A stretch of DNA of 64,000 nucleotides, taken from positions 124,001 through 188,000 of the forward strand of contig NZ_JNXE01000011.1 of the NCBI RefSeq assembly GCF_000716605.1, read 5' to 3'. The stretch's first letter is position 1; every line of letters starts with the position of its first letter. The position numbers and the translations under genes are program-made. Below, in pieces: positions 41,784 to 51,874 of this stretch. The notes beneath the pieces were generated by a model. It ran no database searches, had not been told where the DNA came from, and saw nothing but the letters and a program-made list of their open reading frames with translations. The DNA comes from Streptomyces sp. NRRL F-525. GTDB taxonomy: Bacteria; Actinomycetota; Actinomycetes; Streptomycetales; Streptomycetaceae.

Positions 41784-43730
41784 ATGCCGAAACGCACGCG
41801 CTTCACGATCTGGAGATCGCTCGCGACCGCGGCGATCGCCGCCCTCCTGGCCGCCTTCCTCACCCCGACAGCGGCCCAGAGCGCTCCGCAGGAGAGTCAA
41901 CCCGTCTACTCCTACGCGAACGCCATCCGGGAGGCCGTCTGGGTGGACACCGGACTCGACGGCGACGGTGACGGGAAGACCGACCGGGTCGCCGTCGACA
42001 TCGTCCGGCCGAGCGAACCCGCCCGCCAGGGCCGCAAAGTCCCCGTCATCATGGACGCCAGCCCCTACTACTCCTGCTGCGGACGCGGCAACGAGAGCCA
42101 GCTGAAGACGTACGACGCCAGCGGCGACGTTGTCCAGATGCCGCTCTTCTACGACAACTACTTCGTGCCCCGCGGCTACGCCTTCGTCGGCGTCGACCTC
42201 GCCGGCACCAACCGCTCCGACGGCTGCGTCGACGTCGGCGGCCGCTCCGACATCCAGTCCGCGAAGGCCGTCGTCGACTGGCTCAACGGACGCGCCAAGG
42301 CGTACACCACCCGCACCGGAACCGTTCGCTCGCAGGCGAGTTGGACCAACGGCACGACCGGAATGATCGGCAAGAGCTGGGACGGCACCATAGCCAACGG
42401 CGTCGCCGCCACCGGCGTGAAGGGCCTGAAGACGATCGTCCCGATCAGCTCCATCTCCTCCTGGTACGACTACTACTTCGCCAAGGGCGCCCCGCTCTAC
42501 GACTCAGGACCCGACTGGCTGTCCGACGCCGTCGAGAGCCCCGACGCGCAGGCCAAGTGCGCGGCCGTACAGAAGAAACTCGTCGACGGCGCCCCGCGCA
42601 CCGGCGACTGGACCCCGTTGTGGACCGAGCGCGACTACGTGAAGGACGCGGGCAAGGTCAAGGCCAGCGTCTTCCTGGTGCATGGCATGCAGGACCTCAA
42701 CGTCCGCACCAAGAACTTCGGCCAGTGGTGGGACGCCCTCGCCAAGAACGGCGTCGAGCGCAAGATCTGGCTCTCCCAGACCGGCCATGTCGACCCCTTC
42801 GACTACCGTCGCGCCGACTTCGTGGACACCCTGCACCGCTGGTTCGACCACGAACTCCTCGGCTACGACAACGGAATCGACCGCGCGCCGATGGCCGACA
42901 TCGAGCGGACCCCGGACCACTGGACCACGGACGCCGTCTGGCCGCCGAGCGGCACCGCGACGACCACCCTCCACCCGGCGCAGGGCACCCAGGCCGGAGT
43001 CGGCACGCTCGGCCTCCGCACCGGCGCGGGCACCGAGACGTTCACCGACAACCCCCAGGAGAGCGAGACCGATTGGGCTGCCGCGATCGACAAGCCGACG
43101 GCGGACAAGGCCGGTTTCGTCACCGGGCCGCTCACGAAGGGCCTGCGCCTGTCGGGTTCCTCGAAGGTGACCGTCACCGCGACGCCCACGACCTCAACGG
43201 CCCATCTGTCGGCGGTACTTGTGGATGTCGGCCCCGACACCATCCGTGACTACGCCGACTCGGCCGAGGGCATCACCACGCTCACCAACCGCACCTGCTG
43301 GGGCGAGAGCACGGCCGGTGACAGCGCCTGCTTCCTGGCAACCCAGGCCAAGACCAAGGCAGTCGACTACAACGTCGTCAGCCGCGGCTGGGCCGACCTC
43401 GGCAACTACGCCTCCGCCACGAAGGGCGTACCGCTCACCCCGGGCAAGGCGTACACCATCACCCTCGACCTGGCGGCGACCGACCACGTCGTCCCGGCCG
43501 GACACCGCCTCGCCCTGATCGTCGCGGGCACGGACAAGGACCTCATCGATCCGCCGTCCACCACCCCGACCCTCACCCTGAACCTGTCCCGCACCGCGGC
43601 CCAACTCCCGCTCGTCGGGGGCGCGTCGGCGTTTGCGAAGGCCACGGCGGGCGCTACGGCCACCGGCGCACCGGCGGCCACGACACTCGACGGCGTGCGC
43701 GCACCGAGCAGGGTCCAGCGGGTGCCGTAA
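41784..43730 (+). CDS. Secreted Xaa-Pro dipeptidyl-peptidase (S15 / CocE-NonD family)
   Basis: 648 residues from ATG 41784 with TACCGT 6 nt upstream and no ribosome site, so probably leaderless. Residues 1-34 are a signal peptide (IAALLAAFLTPTAAQSA). The nucleophile is Ser198 in GKSWDG, and later HGMQDLNV and GHVDPFDY supply Asp and His. The C-terminal half is the jelly-roll domain of the family. It likely removes X-Pro dipeptides, working with the divergent M1 peptidase on extracellular peptides. The last 35 residues are Ala-rich and poorly conserved. Confidence 0.88.
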   Translation: MPKRTRFTIWRSLATAAIAALLAAFLTPTAAQSAPQESQPVYSYANAIREAVWVDTGLDGDGDGKTDRVAVDIVRPSEPARQGRKVPVIMDASPYYSCCGRGNESQLKTYDASGDVVQMPLFYDNYFVPRGYAFVGVDLAGTNRSDGCVDVGGRSDIQSAKAVVDWLNGRAKAYTTRTGTVRSQASWTNGTTGMIGKSWDGTIANGVAATGVKGLKTIVPISSISSWYDYYFAKGAPLYDSGPDWLSDAVESPDAQAKCAAVQKKLVDGAPRTGDWTPLWTERDYVKDAGKVKASVFLVHGMQDLNVRTKNFGQWWDALAKNGVERKIWLSQTGHVDPFDYRRADFVDTLHRWFDHELLGYDNGIDRAPMADIERTPDHWTTDAVWPPSGTATTTLHPAQGTQAGVGTLGLRTGAGTETFTDNPQESETDWAAAIDKPTADKAGFVTGPLTKGLRLSGSSKVTVTATPTTSTAHLSAVLVDVGPDTIRDYADSAEGITTLTNRTCWGESTAGDSACFLATQAKTKAVDYNVVSRGWADLGNYASATKGVPLTPGKAYTITLDLAATDHVVPAGHRLALIVAGTDKDLIDPPSTTPTLTLNLSRTAAQLPLVGGASAFAKATAGATATGAPAATTLDGVRAPSRVQRVP

Positions 43731-43786
43731 GGAGTAACCCGTCCCGGCCCCTCGTCGATGCCGATGTCGGCGGACCCGACACCCTC

Positions 43787-43833
43787 CCGGTGGAAGTGTG
43801 ACACTTCAAGAGAAAGTGTCACGCTTCCACCGG
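43787..43833. terminator. 20-bp inverted repeat, bidirectional terminator
   Basis: Arms 43787-43806 and 43814-43833 match over 20 bp with one T-G mismatch, around the 7-base loop CAAGAGA. It is the longest stem in the window and lies between the convergent S15 peptidase and D-amino-acid oxidase genes. Confidence 0.88.
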
Positions 43834-43868
43834 ACACCCTCCCCGCCCCCGACCGACAGCGCGACCCC

Positions 43869-44828
43869 TCACCTCGCGCCCGCCTCCACCAGCCCCGCGG
43901 CCTCCCGCGCACACCCCCACGCCACCGTGATCCCCGCCCCACCGTGACCGTAGTTGTGCACCAACACCCGCCCGTCCCGCAGTACTTCACGCTCCAGCCG
44001 CACCGAGGGCCGCGCGGGCCGCAGTCCCACCCGGTGTTCCAGCACCCGCGCGTCGGCGATCTCCGGCCGTATCGCCGCGCAGCGGGCGATGATCGCCTCG
44101 GCGGTCGCGGGGTCGGGCGTCATCGACCAGGCGTCCTCCTCGGCCGTGCCGCCCAGGATCAGCCCGCCCGGCTGCGGGAAGAAGTACGTGGACGTGTCCG
44201 CCGAGTGGTCGACGGACGTCAGCCAGGTCGTGATCCCCGGGTTCTCCACGACGACCAACTGCCCCCGCACCGGCCGCACCGAGCGATCGGGCACGAGGTC
44301 CAGGGAGTCAAGCCCCGTGCAGTTGACCACGACGGCCGCCGGCACCTCCGTCAGATCCACCACGGACTGCTCCTCGACCGTCCCGCCCAGCTCCAGGAAC
44401 CGCCCCCGCAGCCATGGCAGATGGGCCGGCATGTCGATCAGCGGCAACCGCGCCCACAGCCCGCCGCCCGCGTACTCCTCGGCCAGCGCCGGCCGCAGCC
44501 CCGGCACCCGGGCCGCCCACGGCCCCAGCTCGTCCAGCCGCGTCTCACCCTGTACACCCTCGACCATGCGTACGCCCGTCTCCTCGGGCCGCGCCGCCAA
44601 CTCCTCGTACACGACAAGGGATTGAAGCGCCCACTCACCGACGAGTACCTCCGGCTCGATCCGGTACGGCCACCACAGCGCGCCCGCGACCGCCGAGGTC
44701 GTCAGCTCGACCGGCTCCCGCGTCCACACCCGCACCCGGGCACCGCGCTCCGCCAGCACGACCGCCGTCGTCAACCCGATGACGCCCCCGCCGACCACGA
44801 TCACATCGCCACTCACGCCGCTCTCCAT
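43869..44828 (-). CDS. D-amino-acid oxidase
   Basis: 319 residues. FAD motif DVIVVGGGVIGLTTAVVLAE at the N-terminus and the family signature VLVHNYGHGGAGITVAWG at the C-terminus, with the substrate Arg in VGLRPARPSVRLE. It oxidises D-amino acids to 2-oxo acids with H2O2 release. ATG 44828 has TACCGT 6 nt before it, which suggests a leaderless start; GTG at 44816, with GGAGAG before it, is an alternative that still keeps the FAD motif. Confidence 0.9.
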   Translation of the reverse strand: MESGVSGDVIVVGGGVIGLTTAVVLAERGARVRVWTREPVELTTSAVAGALWWPYRIEPEVLVGEWALQSLVVYEELAARPEETGVRMVEGVQGETRLDELGPWAARVPGLRPALAEEYAGGGLWARLPLIDMPAHLPWLRGRFLELGGTVEEQSVVDLTEVPAAVVVNCTGLDSLDLVPDRSVRPVRGQLVVVENPGITTWLTSVDHSADTSTYFFPQPGGLILGGTAEEDAWSMTPDPATAEAIIARCAAIRPEIADARVLEHRVGLRPARPSVRLEREVLRDGRVLVHNYGHGGAGITVAWGCAREAAGLVEAGAR

Positions 44829-44893
44829 GCGCGGACGGTAGCGGAATACGCCATGCGGTGCTCAGATCCCCGCGCGCTGGGGATACTCACAGC

Positions 44894-45919
44894 ATGTCTG
44901 CCGAATACGCCGCCTTCGGCCTGGCACCGGCGATGCGTGCCGGTGAAGTCCTCGCGGACGGCGGCTACCAGGTGCACCGCGACTTCGTCGACTTCATCGT
45001 CGACGGCCGCCCGCTGCTGTTCCGGCTCACCGACCTGGACGCCGTCTCCCCGCTCGCCTCCGACGTCCCCCCGGCGATCTTCACCGCCCAGGTCCGCAGC
45101 CTCCTCCTGGAGACGGACCCACCCCTGAAGGGCGGCCGCTACGTCATCTACGGCTGCCCCGAGTGCGAGGACTTGGCCTGCGGCGCGGTCACCGCCGTCA
45201 TCCAGCGGGACGGCGCCGACTACATCTGGCGCGACTTCGCCTGGCAGACCGACGAACACGCCGACCTGGAGCGCAACGGCTACCACGGCATAGGGCCCTT
45301 CCGCTTCGCCGGAGCCGAGTACCGCGCGGCCCTCGACTCCCTCGTCGACGGCACCGAGCCCCCGGTCGCCAGGCGCCGCGTCCTGCTGATCGGCGCCCGC
45401 GTCGCCGTCCTCGCCAAGCTCGCCGCCGCTCTGCGCGCGATCGGCATCGGCGCCGACATCACCGGCGACGCGACCCATGTCCCCGCCGACGAACTCCGCG
45501 GCTACGGCGCCGTAGCGTTCGGCCGGGCCGTCACGGAGGAGCAACGGGCCGCTGTACGGGCCGAGTTCGAGCGTGCCGGGGTCGACGTGGCGTACGTCGA
45601 CGGCCTCGCGCCGATCGTCCCGCTCCTCGTCGCCCAGATCGAACACGCCCTGGACCGCCGCCCCGCCGACCAGCACCGCCTGACCCGCCTGGTCGTGGCC
45701 GACGGCGAGGCGGGCATCGAGGTCACCTCGCCGTGCCGGGTGCGCGTCACGGCGTACCGTCTCGACCGCCTGTACCGCAGCCACACGCGGGATGTCTTCG
45801 ACGGTGTCCTGGAAGCCGGCCGCCACCGCATCGCCCTGGACGCGAAGGCGGTGAAGGGGGAGTCCTTCGTCGTGGCGCGGACGACCGGGAGCGTGCTGGT
45901 GGAGGCGATGGCGCGGTGA
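44894..45919 (+). CDS. Conserved actinobacterial protein with Cys-rich motif and Rossmann-like middle
   Basis: 341 residues from ATG 44894; GATACT lies 6 nt before it, so it may be leaderless. The N-terminal region has FVDFIVDGRPLLFRL and then YGCPECEDLACGAVTAVI, a Cys cluster, with YIWRDFAWQTD after it. A middle section (RRRVLLIGARVAVLAKLAAAL) resembles a dinucleotide-binding strand-helix but lacks the GxGxxG. Relatives are sometimes labelled oxidoreductase. I cannot assign a function. Confidence 0.7.
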   Translation: MSAEYAAFGLAPAMRAGEVLADGGYQVHRDFVDFIVDGRPLLFRLTDLDAVSPLASDVPPAIFTAQVRSLLLETDPPLKGGRYVIYGCPECEDLACGAVTAVIQRDGADYIWRDFAWQTDEHADLERNGYHGIGPFRFAGAEYRAALDSLVDGTEPPVARRRVLLIGARVAVLAKLAAALRAIGIGADITGDATHVPADELRGYGAVAFGRAVTEEQRAAVRAEFERAGVDVAYVDGLAPIVPLLVAQIEHALDRRPADQHRLTRLVVADGEAGIEVTSPCRVRVTAYRLDRLYRSHTRDVFDGVLEAGRHRIALDAKAVKGESFVVARTTGSVLVEAMAR

Positions 45920-45989
45920 GAACCGCGGCGCGGACGGAGGAAATCCGTGGCGCGGACGGCGAAGGGGACCGATTAGGATCGGCGGTCTG

Positions 45990-47633
45990 ATGACTGCCAC
46001 TCTCGTCGCCAAGAATCTCGCCGCCGGACACGGCGACCGCGCCCTGTTCACCGGGCTCGACCTCGTCGTCGCCCCCGGCGATGTGATCGGCCTTGTCGGT
46101 GCCAACGGCGCGGGCAAGTCCACCCTCCTCAGGATGCTCGCCGGGCTCCTCGCCCCCGAGGAGGGCGAACTGCGCCTCTCCCCGCCGGCGGCGACCGTGG
46201 GCCACCTCCCGCAGGAGCCGGATCGGCGCCCCGGCGAGAGCGTGCGCGCGTTCCTCGCGCGCCGCACGGGAGTCGCCGAGGCCCAGCGGACCATGGACGA
46301 GGCCACCCAGGCCCTGGTCGACGGAGCGCCCGGCGCCGACGACGCGTACTCGACGAGCCTGGAGCGCTGGCTCGACCTCGGCGGCGCGGACCTCGACGAA
46401 CGGGCCGAGGAGATCGCCGACTCGCTCGGCCTGGCGATCGACCTGGACCAGCCGATGACGTCCCTGTCCGGCGGCCAGGCGGCGCGCGCGGGCCTCGCCT
46501 CCCTCCTCCTCTCCCGCTACGACGTCTTCCTCCTCGACGAGCCCACCAACGACCTGGACCTCGACGGCCTGGAGCGCCTCGAACGCTTCGTCTCCGGCCT
46601 GCGCGCGGGCACGGTCGTCGTGTCGCACGACCGCGAGTTCCTCACCCGCACGGTCACCAAGGTCCTCGAACTCGACCTGGCCCAGAACCAGATCAACCTC
46701 TACGGCGGCGGTTACGAGGCGTACCTGGAGGAGCGGGACGTGGCACGGCGGCACGCCCGCGACGACTTCGAGGAGTACGCCGACAAGCGCACCGCGCTCC
46801 AGGACCGGGCGCAGATGCAGCGCGGCTGGATGGACAAGGGCGTCAAGAACGCCCGCCGCAAGGCGAACAACGACAACGACAAGATCGGCCGCAAGTTCCG
46901 CAGCGAGGCGAGCGAGAAGCAGGCGGCGAAGGCGCGGCAGACCCAGCGGATGATCGAACGCCTCGATGTCGTCGAGGAGCCCCGCAAGGAGTGGGAGCTG
47001 CGGATGGAGATCGCGTCCGCGCCCCGCTCCGGCGCGGTCGTCGCGACGCTGCGGGACGCGGAGGTACGGCGGGGCGATTTCAGCTTCGGGCCGGTGTCCC
47101 TGCAGATCGACTGGGCGGACCGGGTCGCGGTGACCGGCGCGAACGGTGCGGGCAAGTCGACGCTGCTCGGTGCGCTGCTCGGGCGTATCCCCTTGGACGC
47201 GGGGCAGGCTTCGCTCGGCTCCGGTGTCCTGGTGGGCGAGGTCGACCAGGCCCGGCAGCTGTTCCACGGTACGGAGTCCCTGCTCGACGCGTTCTGTGCG
47301 GCCGTGCCGGACACCGAGCCCGCTGAAGTCCGTACGCTGCTGGCCAAGTTCGGGCTCAAGGCACATCACGTGATGCGGCCGGCCGGGACCCTGTCCCCGG
47401 GGGAGCGGACCCGTTCCGCTCTAGCGTTGCTCCAGGGGCGCGGGGTGAATCTCCTGGTCCTGGACGAGCCGACGAACCACCTGGACCTGCCTGCCATCGA
47501 GCAACTGGAGTCGGCGCTCGATGCGTACGAGGGCACGCTGCTGTTGGTGACCCATGATCGCCGGATGCTGGACGCGGTTCAGGTGACTCGGCGGCTGGAG
47601 GTGGCGGACGGGAAGGTGACGGAGCAGCGCTGA
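45990..47633 (+). CDS. ABC-F family ATPase (second in the window)
   Basis: 547 residues, two nucleotide-binding domains without membrane segments: Walker A GANGAGKST twice, signatures SLSGGQA and TLSPGER, Walker B FLLDEPTNDLDL and LVLDEPTNHLDL. The linker between the domains (about 250-320) is long, charged and rich in Lys/Arg/Asn. It differs clearly from the first ABC-F protein and lacks its leader; TAGGAT stands about 10 nt before the ATG. ABC-F proteins act on ribosomes; housekeeping or resistance role not readable. Repeat copy E follows the stop. Confidence 0.88.
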   Translation: MTATLVAKNLAAGHGDRALFTGLDLVVAPGDVIGLVGANGAGKSTLLRMLAGLLAPEEGELRLSPPAATVGHLPQEPDRRPGESVRAFLARRTGVAEAQRTMDEATQALVDGAPGADDAYSTSLERWLDLGGADLDERAEEIADSLGLAIDLDQPMTSLSGGQAARAGLASLLLSRYDVFLLDEPTNDLDLDGLERLERFVSGLRAGTVVVSHDREFLTRTVTKVLELDLAQNQINLYGGGYEAYLEERDVARRHARDDFEEYADKRTALQDRAQMQRGWMDKGVKNARRKANNDNDKIGRKFRSEASEKQAAKARQTQRMIERLDVVEEPRKEWELRMEIASAPRSGAVVATLRDAEVRRGDFSFGPVSLQIDWADRVAVTGANGAGKSTLLGALLGRIPLDAGQASLGSGVLVGEVDQARQLFHGTESLLDAFCAAVPDTEPAEVRTLLAKFGLKAHHVMRPAGTLSPGERTRSALALLQGRGVNLLVLDEPTNHLDLPAIEQLESALDAYEGTLLLVTHDRRMLDAVQVTRRLEVADGKVTEQR

Positions 47634-47646
47634 GCAACGGTGAAGT

Positions 47647-48276
47647 TCAGGTTGTTTGTTCACTGTGGGTCGGTGGGGGCTGGTCGCGCAGTTCCCCGCG
47701 CCCCTTAAGGATGGCGGCCTGCTCCACCCGGTTCCGGTGCTCCGCCCACCAACTCGCGTCGCCCGGCGCCATGTTGGTGCCGCCGACGCGCTGCCCCACC
47801 GTCCCGTCGATGAGTTCCCGTACGACGTCGGCGTGGCCCGCGTGGCGGGATGTCTCGTAGGTCATGTGGACGAGGGTGCGGTGCAGGGTGAGTTCGGTGC
47901 CCCTTTCTCCGGGAATGCGGCCGATCGCGTCCAGGGGGAGTGCCTCGATCGTCGCGTCCGAGTGGGCGCAGATCCGCCGGTAGTCCCCGACGATCTGCTC
48001 GCGTGTCTCGTCCGGCGTCGCCCACAGATCCGCGTTCGGCTCGGCGTCCCCCGCGATCCACAACTCCGGCCCGTCGACCGGCCGCCCGAACACCGTCCCG
48101 AAGTAGAACGCCTCGGCCCCGGCCAGATGCTTGACCAGCCCCAGCAGATTGGTGCCGGTCGACGTCATCGGCCGCCGGATGCCGTACTCCGACAGCCCTT
48201 CCAGCTTCCACACCAGCGCGTCACGAGAGTCCTGCAGAAAGACACGCAGATCGGCTTTGAAGTCCGGTGGGTTCAT
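47647..48276 (-). CDS. DinB/DUF664 family protein with repeat-derived C-terminus
   Basis: 209 residues from ATG 48276. DinB-like four-helix fold: metal-site His residues likely in LLGLVKHLAGAEAFYFG and HMTYETSRHAGHADVVRELIDG. Such proteins include mycothiol-dependent and other thiol transferases, and many are uncharacterised. The natural end of the fold is near 'HRNRVEQAAILK'. The last 18 residues (GRGELRDQPPPTHSEQTT) are encoded by dispersed repeat copy E, which has replaced the original stop. Confidence 0.85.
   Translation of the reverse strand: MNPPDFKADLRVFLQDSRDALVWKLEGLSEYGIRRPMTSTGTNLLGLVKHLAGAEAFYFGTVFGRPVDGPELWIAGDAEPNADLWATPDETREQIVGDYRRICAHSDATIEALPLDAIGRIPGERGTELTLHRTLVHMTYETSRHAGHADVVRELIDGTVGQRVGGTNMAPGDASWWAEHRNRVEQAAILKGRGELRDQPPPTHSEQTT
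47668..47706 (+). repeat. Dispersed element, copy E, inside the 3' end of the DinB gene
   Basis: GTCGGTGGGGGCTGGTCGCG followed by CAGTTCCCCGCGCCCCTT. It lies 34 bp after the ABC-F stop and inside the last codons of the convergent DinB gene. Confidence 0.85.
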
Positions 48277-48340
48277 GCCCCCAGTCTGTCGGCGAGACGA
48301 TCGACGTCCACCCATTTTCACCGCCGAACGCTACCCACCC

Positions 48341-48384
48341 AGGGGCGCGGGGAACTGCGCGACCAGCCCCCACCGGCCCGCAGC
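48341..48384 (-). repeat. Dispersed element, copy F
   Basis: AGGGGCGCGGGGAACTGCGC, GACCAGCCCCCACCGGCCCG and CAGC: the most complete copy of the far end of the element. It lies between the DinB start and the end of the tex gene, 27 bp beyond the tex stop on its strand. Confidence 0.85.
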
Positions 48385-48410
48385 TCCCCACAACCTGACC
48401 GGCGAAGCCG

Positions 48411-50798
48411 TCAGCGCTTCTTCTTACCCGGGTCCAACAACCCCGCCTTGCGCAGAGCATCGGCCATCGCACTGTTCCCCGGCGCCGGAGCCGCCTGCCG
48501 AGACCCGCCGCCTTGACCCCCCTGCCGCTGCTGCCGCTGCTGCGGCGGGCGCCCACCGCCTTGCTGCCGCCGCTCGCCACCCCCACCCTGCTGCCGCCGC
48601 TCCCCGCCGGAGGCCGCCGCCTCGTCGTCCAGCCGCAACGTCAACGAGATCCGCTTCCGAGGGATGTCGACGTCAAGCACCTTCACCTTGACGATGTCCC
48701 CCGGCTTCACCACATCCCGCGGGTCCTTGACGAACGTCTTCGACAGGGCGGAAACGTGGGCGAGCCCGTCCTGGTGGACCCCGACATCGATGAACGCCCC
48801 GAACGCCGCGACGTTCGTGACGACCCCCTCCAGAACCATCCCGGGCGCGAGGTCGGAGATCTTCTCGACGCCGTCCTTGAACGTGGCCGTCTTGAACGCG
48901 GGCCGAGGGTCACGCCCCGGCTTCTCCAGCTCCTTCAGGATGTCGGTCACGGTGGGCAGACCGAACGTCTCGTCCACAAACTCGGTCGGCTTCAACGACC
49001 GCAGCACCGACGTGTTGCCGATCAGCGAAGCGACCTCGCTGCCCGCCGTCTTCACCATCCGCCGCACCACCGGATACGCCTCGGGGTGCACGCTGGAGGA
49101 GTCGAGCGGGTCGTCCCCACCCCGGATGCGCAGGAAGCCCGCGCACTGCTCGTACGCCTTCGGGCCGAGCCGCGCCACGTTCTTCAGCTGGGTGCGGGAC
49201 TTGAACGGGCCGTTGGCATCGCGGTGCGACACGATGTTCTCGGCGAGGCCGGAGGTGATGCCGGAGACGCGTGAAAGCAGCGGCGCGGAGGCCGTGTTGA
49301 CGTCCACGCCGACGCCGTTCACACAGTCCTCGACCACCGCGTCCAGCGAACGCGACAGCTTCACCTCGGACAGGTCGTGCTGGTACTGGCCGACCCCGAT
49401 CGACTTGGGGTCGATCTTCACCAACTCGGCGAGCGGGTCCTGGAGTCGGCGCGCGATGGAGACGGCGCCGCGCAACGACACGTCCATGTCGGGCAGTTCC
49501 TGCGAGGCGAACGCGGACGCCGAGTACACGGACGCGCCGGCCTCGGAGACCATCACCTTGGTGAGGTTCAACTCCGGTTGCTTGGTGATGAGTTCACCGG
49601 CGAGCTTGTCGGTCTCGCGGGACGCCGTGCCGTTGCCGATCGCGATCAGTTCGACCGAGTGCTGTGCGGAGAGGCGGGCCAGCTTGGCGAGGGCGTCGTC
49701 CCACTTGTTGGCCGGGACGTGCGGGTAGATCACGTCCGTGGCCACGACCTTGCCGGTCGCGTCGACGACGGCCACCTTCACGCCCGTACGGAAACCGGGG
49801 TCCAGGCCCAGCGTCGCGCGCGTACCGGCCGGTGCGGCGAGCAGCAGGTCCCGCAGGTTCGAGGCGAAGACGTTGACCGCCTCGTCCTCGGCGGCCGTGC
49901 GCAGCCGCAGCCGCAGGTCGATGCCGAGGTGCACGAGGATGCGGGTGCGCCAGGCCCAACGGACCGTGTCCTGAAGCCATTTGTCACCGGGACGGCCCCG
50001 GTCGAAGACCTGGAAGCGGTGGGCGACCATCCCCTCGTAGGAGGAAGGCCCCTCGGTGTCCTCCTCGGGCTCCAGGACGAGATCGAGGACGTCCTCCTTC
50101 TCGCCGCGCAGCATCGCGAGGATGCGGTGCGAGGGCAGCGCGGTGAACGGCTCCGAGAAGTCGAAGTAGTCGGCGAACTTGGCGCCCGCCTCCTCCTTGC
50201 CGTCGCGCACCTTCGCGGCGAGGCGCCCGCGCCCCCACATCCGCTCACGCAGCTCGCCGATCAGGTCGGCGTCCTCCGAGAACCGCTCGGTGAGGATCGC
50301 CCGCGCGCCGTCGAGGGCGGCCTGCGGATCGGCGACACCCTTGTCGGCGTCGACGAACGCGGCGGCCGCGGCCAGCGGTTCCACGCTCGGATCGCCCAAC
50401 AGCCCCTCCGCGAGCGGCTCCAGGCCCGCCTCGCGCGCGATCTGGGCTTTCGTCCGCCGCTTGGGCTTGTAGGGAAGGTAGATGTCCTCAAGGCGCGCTT
50501 TCGTCTCCGCCGCCCGGATCTGCGCCTCCAACTCCTCGGTGAGCTTGCCCTGTTCGCGCACCGATTCGAGGATCGCGGTCCGCCGCTCCTCGAGCTCCCG
50601 CAGATAGCGCAGCCGTTCCTCGAGCGTGCGCAGCTGCGCGTCGTCGAGCATCTCGGTCGCTTCCTTGCGGTAGCGGGCGATGAAGGGCACCGTCGAACCG
50701 CCGTCGAGCAGCTCGACGGCAGCCCTCACCTGCCGCTCCCGTACGCCGAGCTCCTCGGCGATCCTGCCTTCGATGGACCCTACGAGGGGTGTCGTCAC
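48411..50798 (-). CDS. tex: Tex family transcription/RNA-binding protein
   Basis: 795 residues from GTG 50798 ([18 protein letters not shown]). Domains in order: Tex N-terminal helical domain, YqgF/RNase H-like domain ([19 protein letters not shown]), helix-hairpin-helix region ([30 protein letters not shown]), and an S1 RNA-binding domain ([21 protein letters not shown]). The C-terminus adds a low-complexity Gln/Gly/Arg tail with two [10 protein letters not shown] repeats and ends in a basic [12 protein letters not shown]. Tex is a conserved nucleic-acid-binding factor linked to transcription and toxin gene expression. A TTG 36 bp further up is possible but less likely. Confidence 0.94.
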   Translation of the reverse strand: MTTPLVGSIEGRIAEELGVRERQVRAAVELLDGGSTVPFIARYRKEATEMLDDAQLRTLEERLRYLRELEERRTAILESVREQGKLTEELEAQIRAAETKARLEDIYLPYKPKRRTKAQIAREAGLEPLAEGLLGDPSVEPLAAAAAFVDADKGVADPQAALDGARAILTERFSEDADLIGELRERMWGRGRLAAKVRDGKEEAGAKFADYFDFSEPFTALPSHRILAMLRGEKEDVLDLVLEPEEDTEGPSSYEGMVAHRFQVFDRGRPGDKWLQDTVRWAWRTRILVHLGIDLRLRLRTAAEDEAVNVFASNLRDLLLAAPAGTRATLGLDPGFRTGVKVAVVDATGKVVATDVIYPHVPANKWDDALAKLARLSAQHSVELIAIGNGTASRETDKLAGELITKQPELNLTKVMVSEAGASVYSASAFASQELPDMDVSLRGAVSIARRLQDPLAELVKIDPKSIGVGQYQHDLSEVKLSRSLDAVVEDCVNGVGVDVNTASAPLLSRVSGITSGLAENIVSHRDANGPFKSRTQLKNVARLGPKAYEQCAGFLRIRGGDDPLDSSSVHPEAYPVVRRMVKTAGSEVASLIGNTSVLRSLKPTEFVDETFGLPTVTDILKELEKPGRDPRPAFKTATFKDGVEKISDLAPGMVLEGVVTNVAAFGAFIDVGVHQDGLAHVSALSKTFVKDPRDVVKPGDIVKVKVLDVDIPRKRISLTLRLDDEAAASGGERRQQGGGGERRQQGGGRPPQQRQQRQGGQGGGSRQAAPAPGNSAMADALRKAGLLDPGKKKR

Positions 50799-50891
50799 GC
50801 CCGTACCGCCTTCTCCACTGAGGTTGCGCGGCAATTGTGGCAGGTGACACCGACAACCGGGGATCAGGGCGCCGTCCTGCGGGTCCGGCGC

Positions 50892-51761
50892 CTAGCTCTT
50901 GCCGAGCAGATCCCGGGGAAACGCCCCGGCGGCGAGCGCGCGCCGCGCGAACCCGGTCGCCAGTTCGGTCAGACGTACGACCCCTTCGGCGCCCAGGTGC
51001 TCGTACGGTGCCCGGTCCAGCCGGTCGGTCTCCGCCTCGATCCAGGCGCGCAGCGCGATGCCAGCCTCCGTCAACTCACCGTCCCCGTCGAGCAACCCGC
51101 GCTCCCGGAGCCGTCCCGAAGCGGCGTCCCACTCCTCCTGGTTCCACCCGCGTGTGCCGAACACCCACTTCGGGGCCATGCCCTTGCCGGTCGCGGTGTG
51201 GGTGACCACGGCCTCCAGACCGTCGAGCCCGGCGGACATCAGGGCGGCCAGGTGACCGTCGCCGCGGTGCTCGCGCAGCAGGGTGGCCGCGTGGAAGTAG
51301 GCGAGGTGCGGTTCTTCGGGGACCGGCAGATCGGCGTGGGCGGCGTACAGGGGCCGGGCGGGACGCGAGCACGCTTCACTCGCCCGCAGCGCCAGTCGCG
51401 CGGCCTCCGCCATCTCCTCCGACGCGATCGCGTCCTCGCCGAGCAGGCGCCGCAGGGTCGCGTCGACGGCACGCGCGCGTGCGTCGAGGCACTGCTCCGG
51501 GGAGGCGGTTTCCCAGACGGCGGGCACATGCTGGGCCACGAGGTCGTACTTGTAGTTGTAGAAGGTCGCCGTCACCGTGCCGGGACCGACGGCCCCCATC
51601 GCCGCCGCCCGCACGGCGAAGTTGACGGCCCCGGGGTGCGTGACTCCGAGGGCGCCGAACTCCTTCCCCAGGTCGGGCGAGAAGTAGAGCGTGGCGTGCA
51701 GGGAGTTGAGCGCGTTGTGGCAGCGGCGCCCGGCACGGGGATCGACGGCGGCAGTAGTCAT
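50892..51761 (-). CDS. SCO6745-type conserved protein
   Basis: 289 residues from ATG 51761; TAACGT stands 7 nt upstream and no ribosome site is seen, so it may be leaderless. Recognisable segments are RRCHNALNSLHATLYFSPDLG, YFSP...GVTHPGAVNFAVRAAAMG, and FYNYKYDLV near the N-terminus, and a winged-helix-like end (LRERGLLDGDGELTEAGIALR). It matches an actinobacterial family named after S. coelicolor SCO6745 (from memory). Function not established. Confidence 0.8.
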   Translation of the reverse strand: MTTAAVDPRAGRRCHNALNSLHATLYFSPDLGKEFGALGVTHPGAVNFAVRAAAMGAVGPGTVTATFYNYKYDLVAQHVPAVWETASPEQCLDARARAVDATLRRLLGEDAIASEEMAEAARLALRASEACSRPARPLYAAHADLPVPEEPHLAYFHAATLLREHRGDGHLAALMSAGLDGLEAVVTHTATGKGMAPKWVFGTRGWNQEEWDAASGRLRERGLLDGDGELTEAGIALRAWIEAETDRLDRAPYEHLGAEGVVRLTELATGFARRALAAGAFPRDLLGKS

Positions 51762-51874
51762 GACGGTCACGTTACCGACTGGTCGGTACGGGCTCCAGGG
51801 GTGGGCACCGGATGGCAGGAAAGGTGGGGTACCCGTCATTGCGGCCATCGCGGGGTACGCGAAGAATCGACGGC

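Noticed and set aside
23460..47633. ABC transporters for the two double-ATPase genes
   Set aside because: Both have two nucleotide-binding domains, charged linkers and no membrane partner nearby, which is the ABC-F pattern, not transport.
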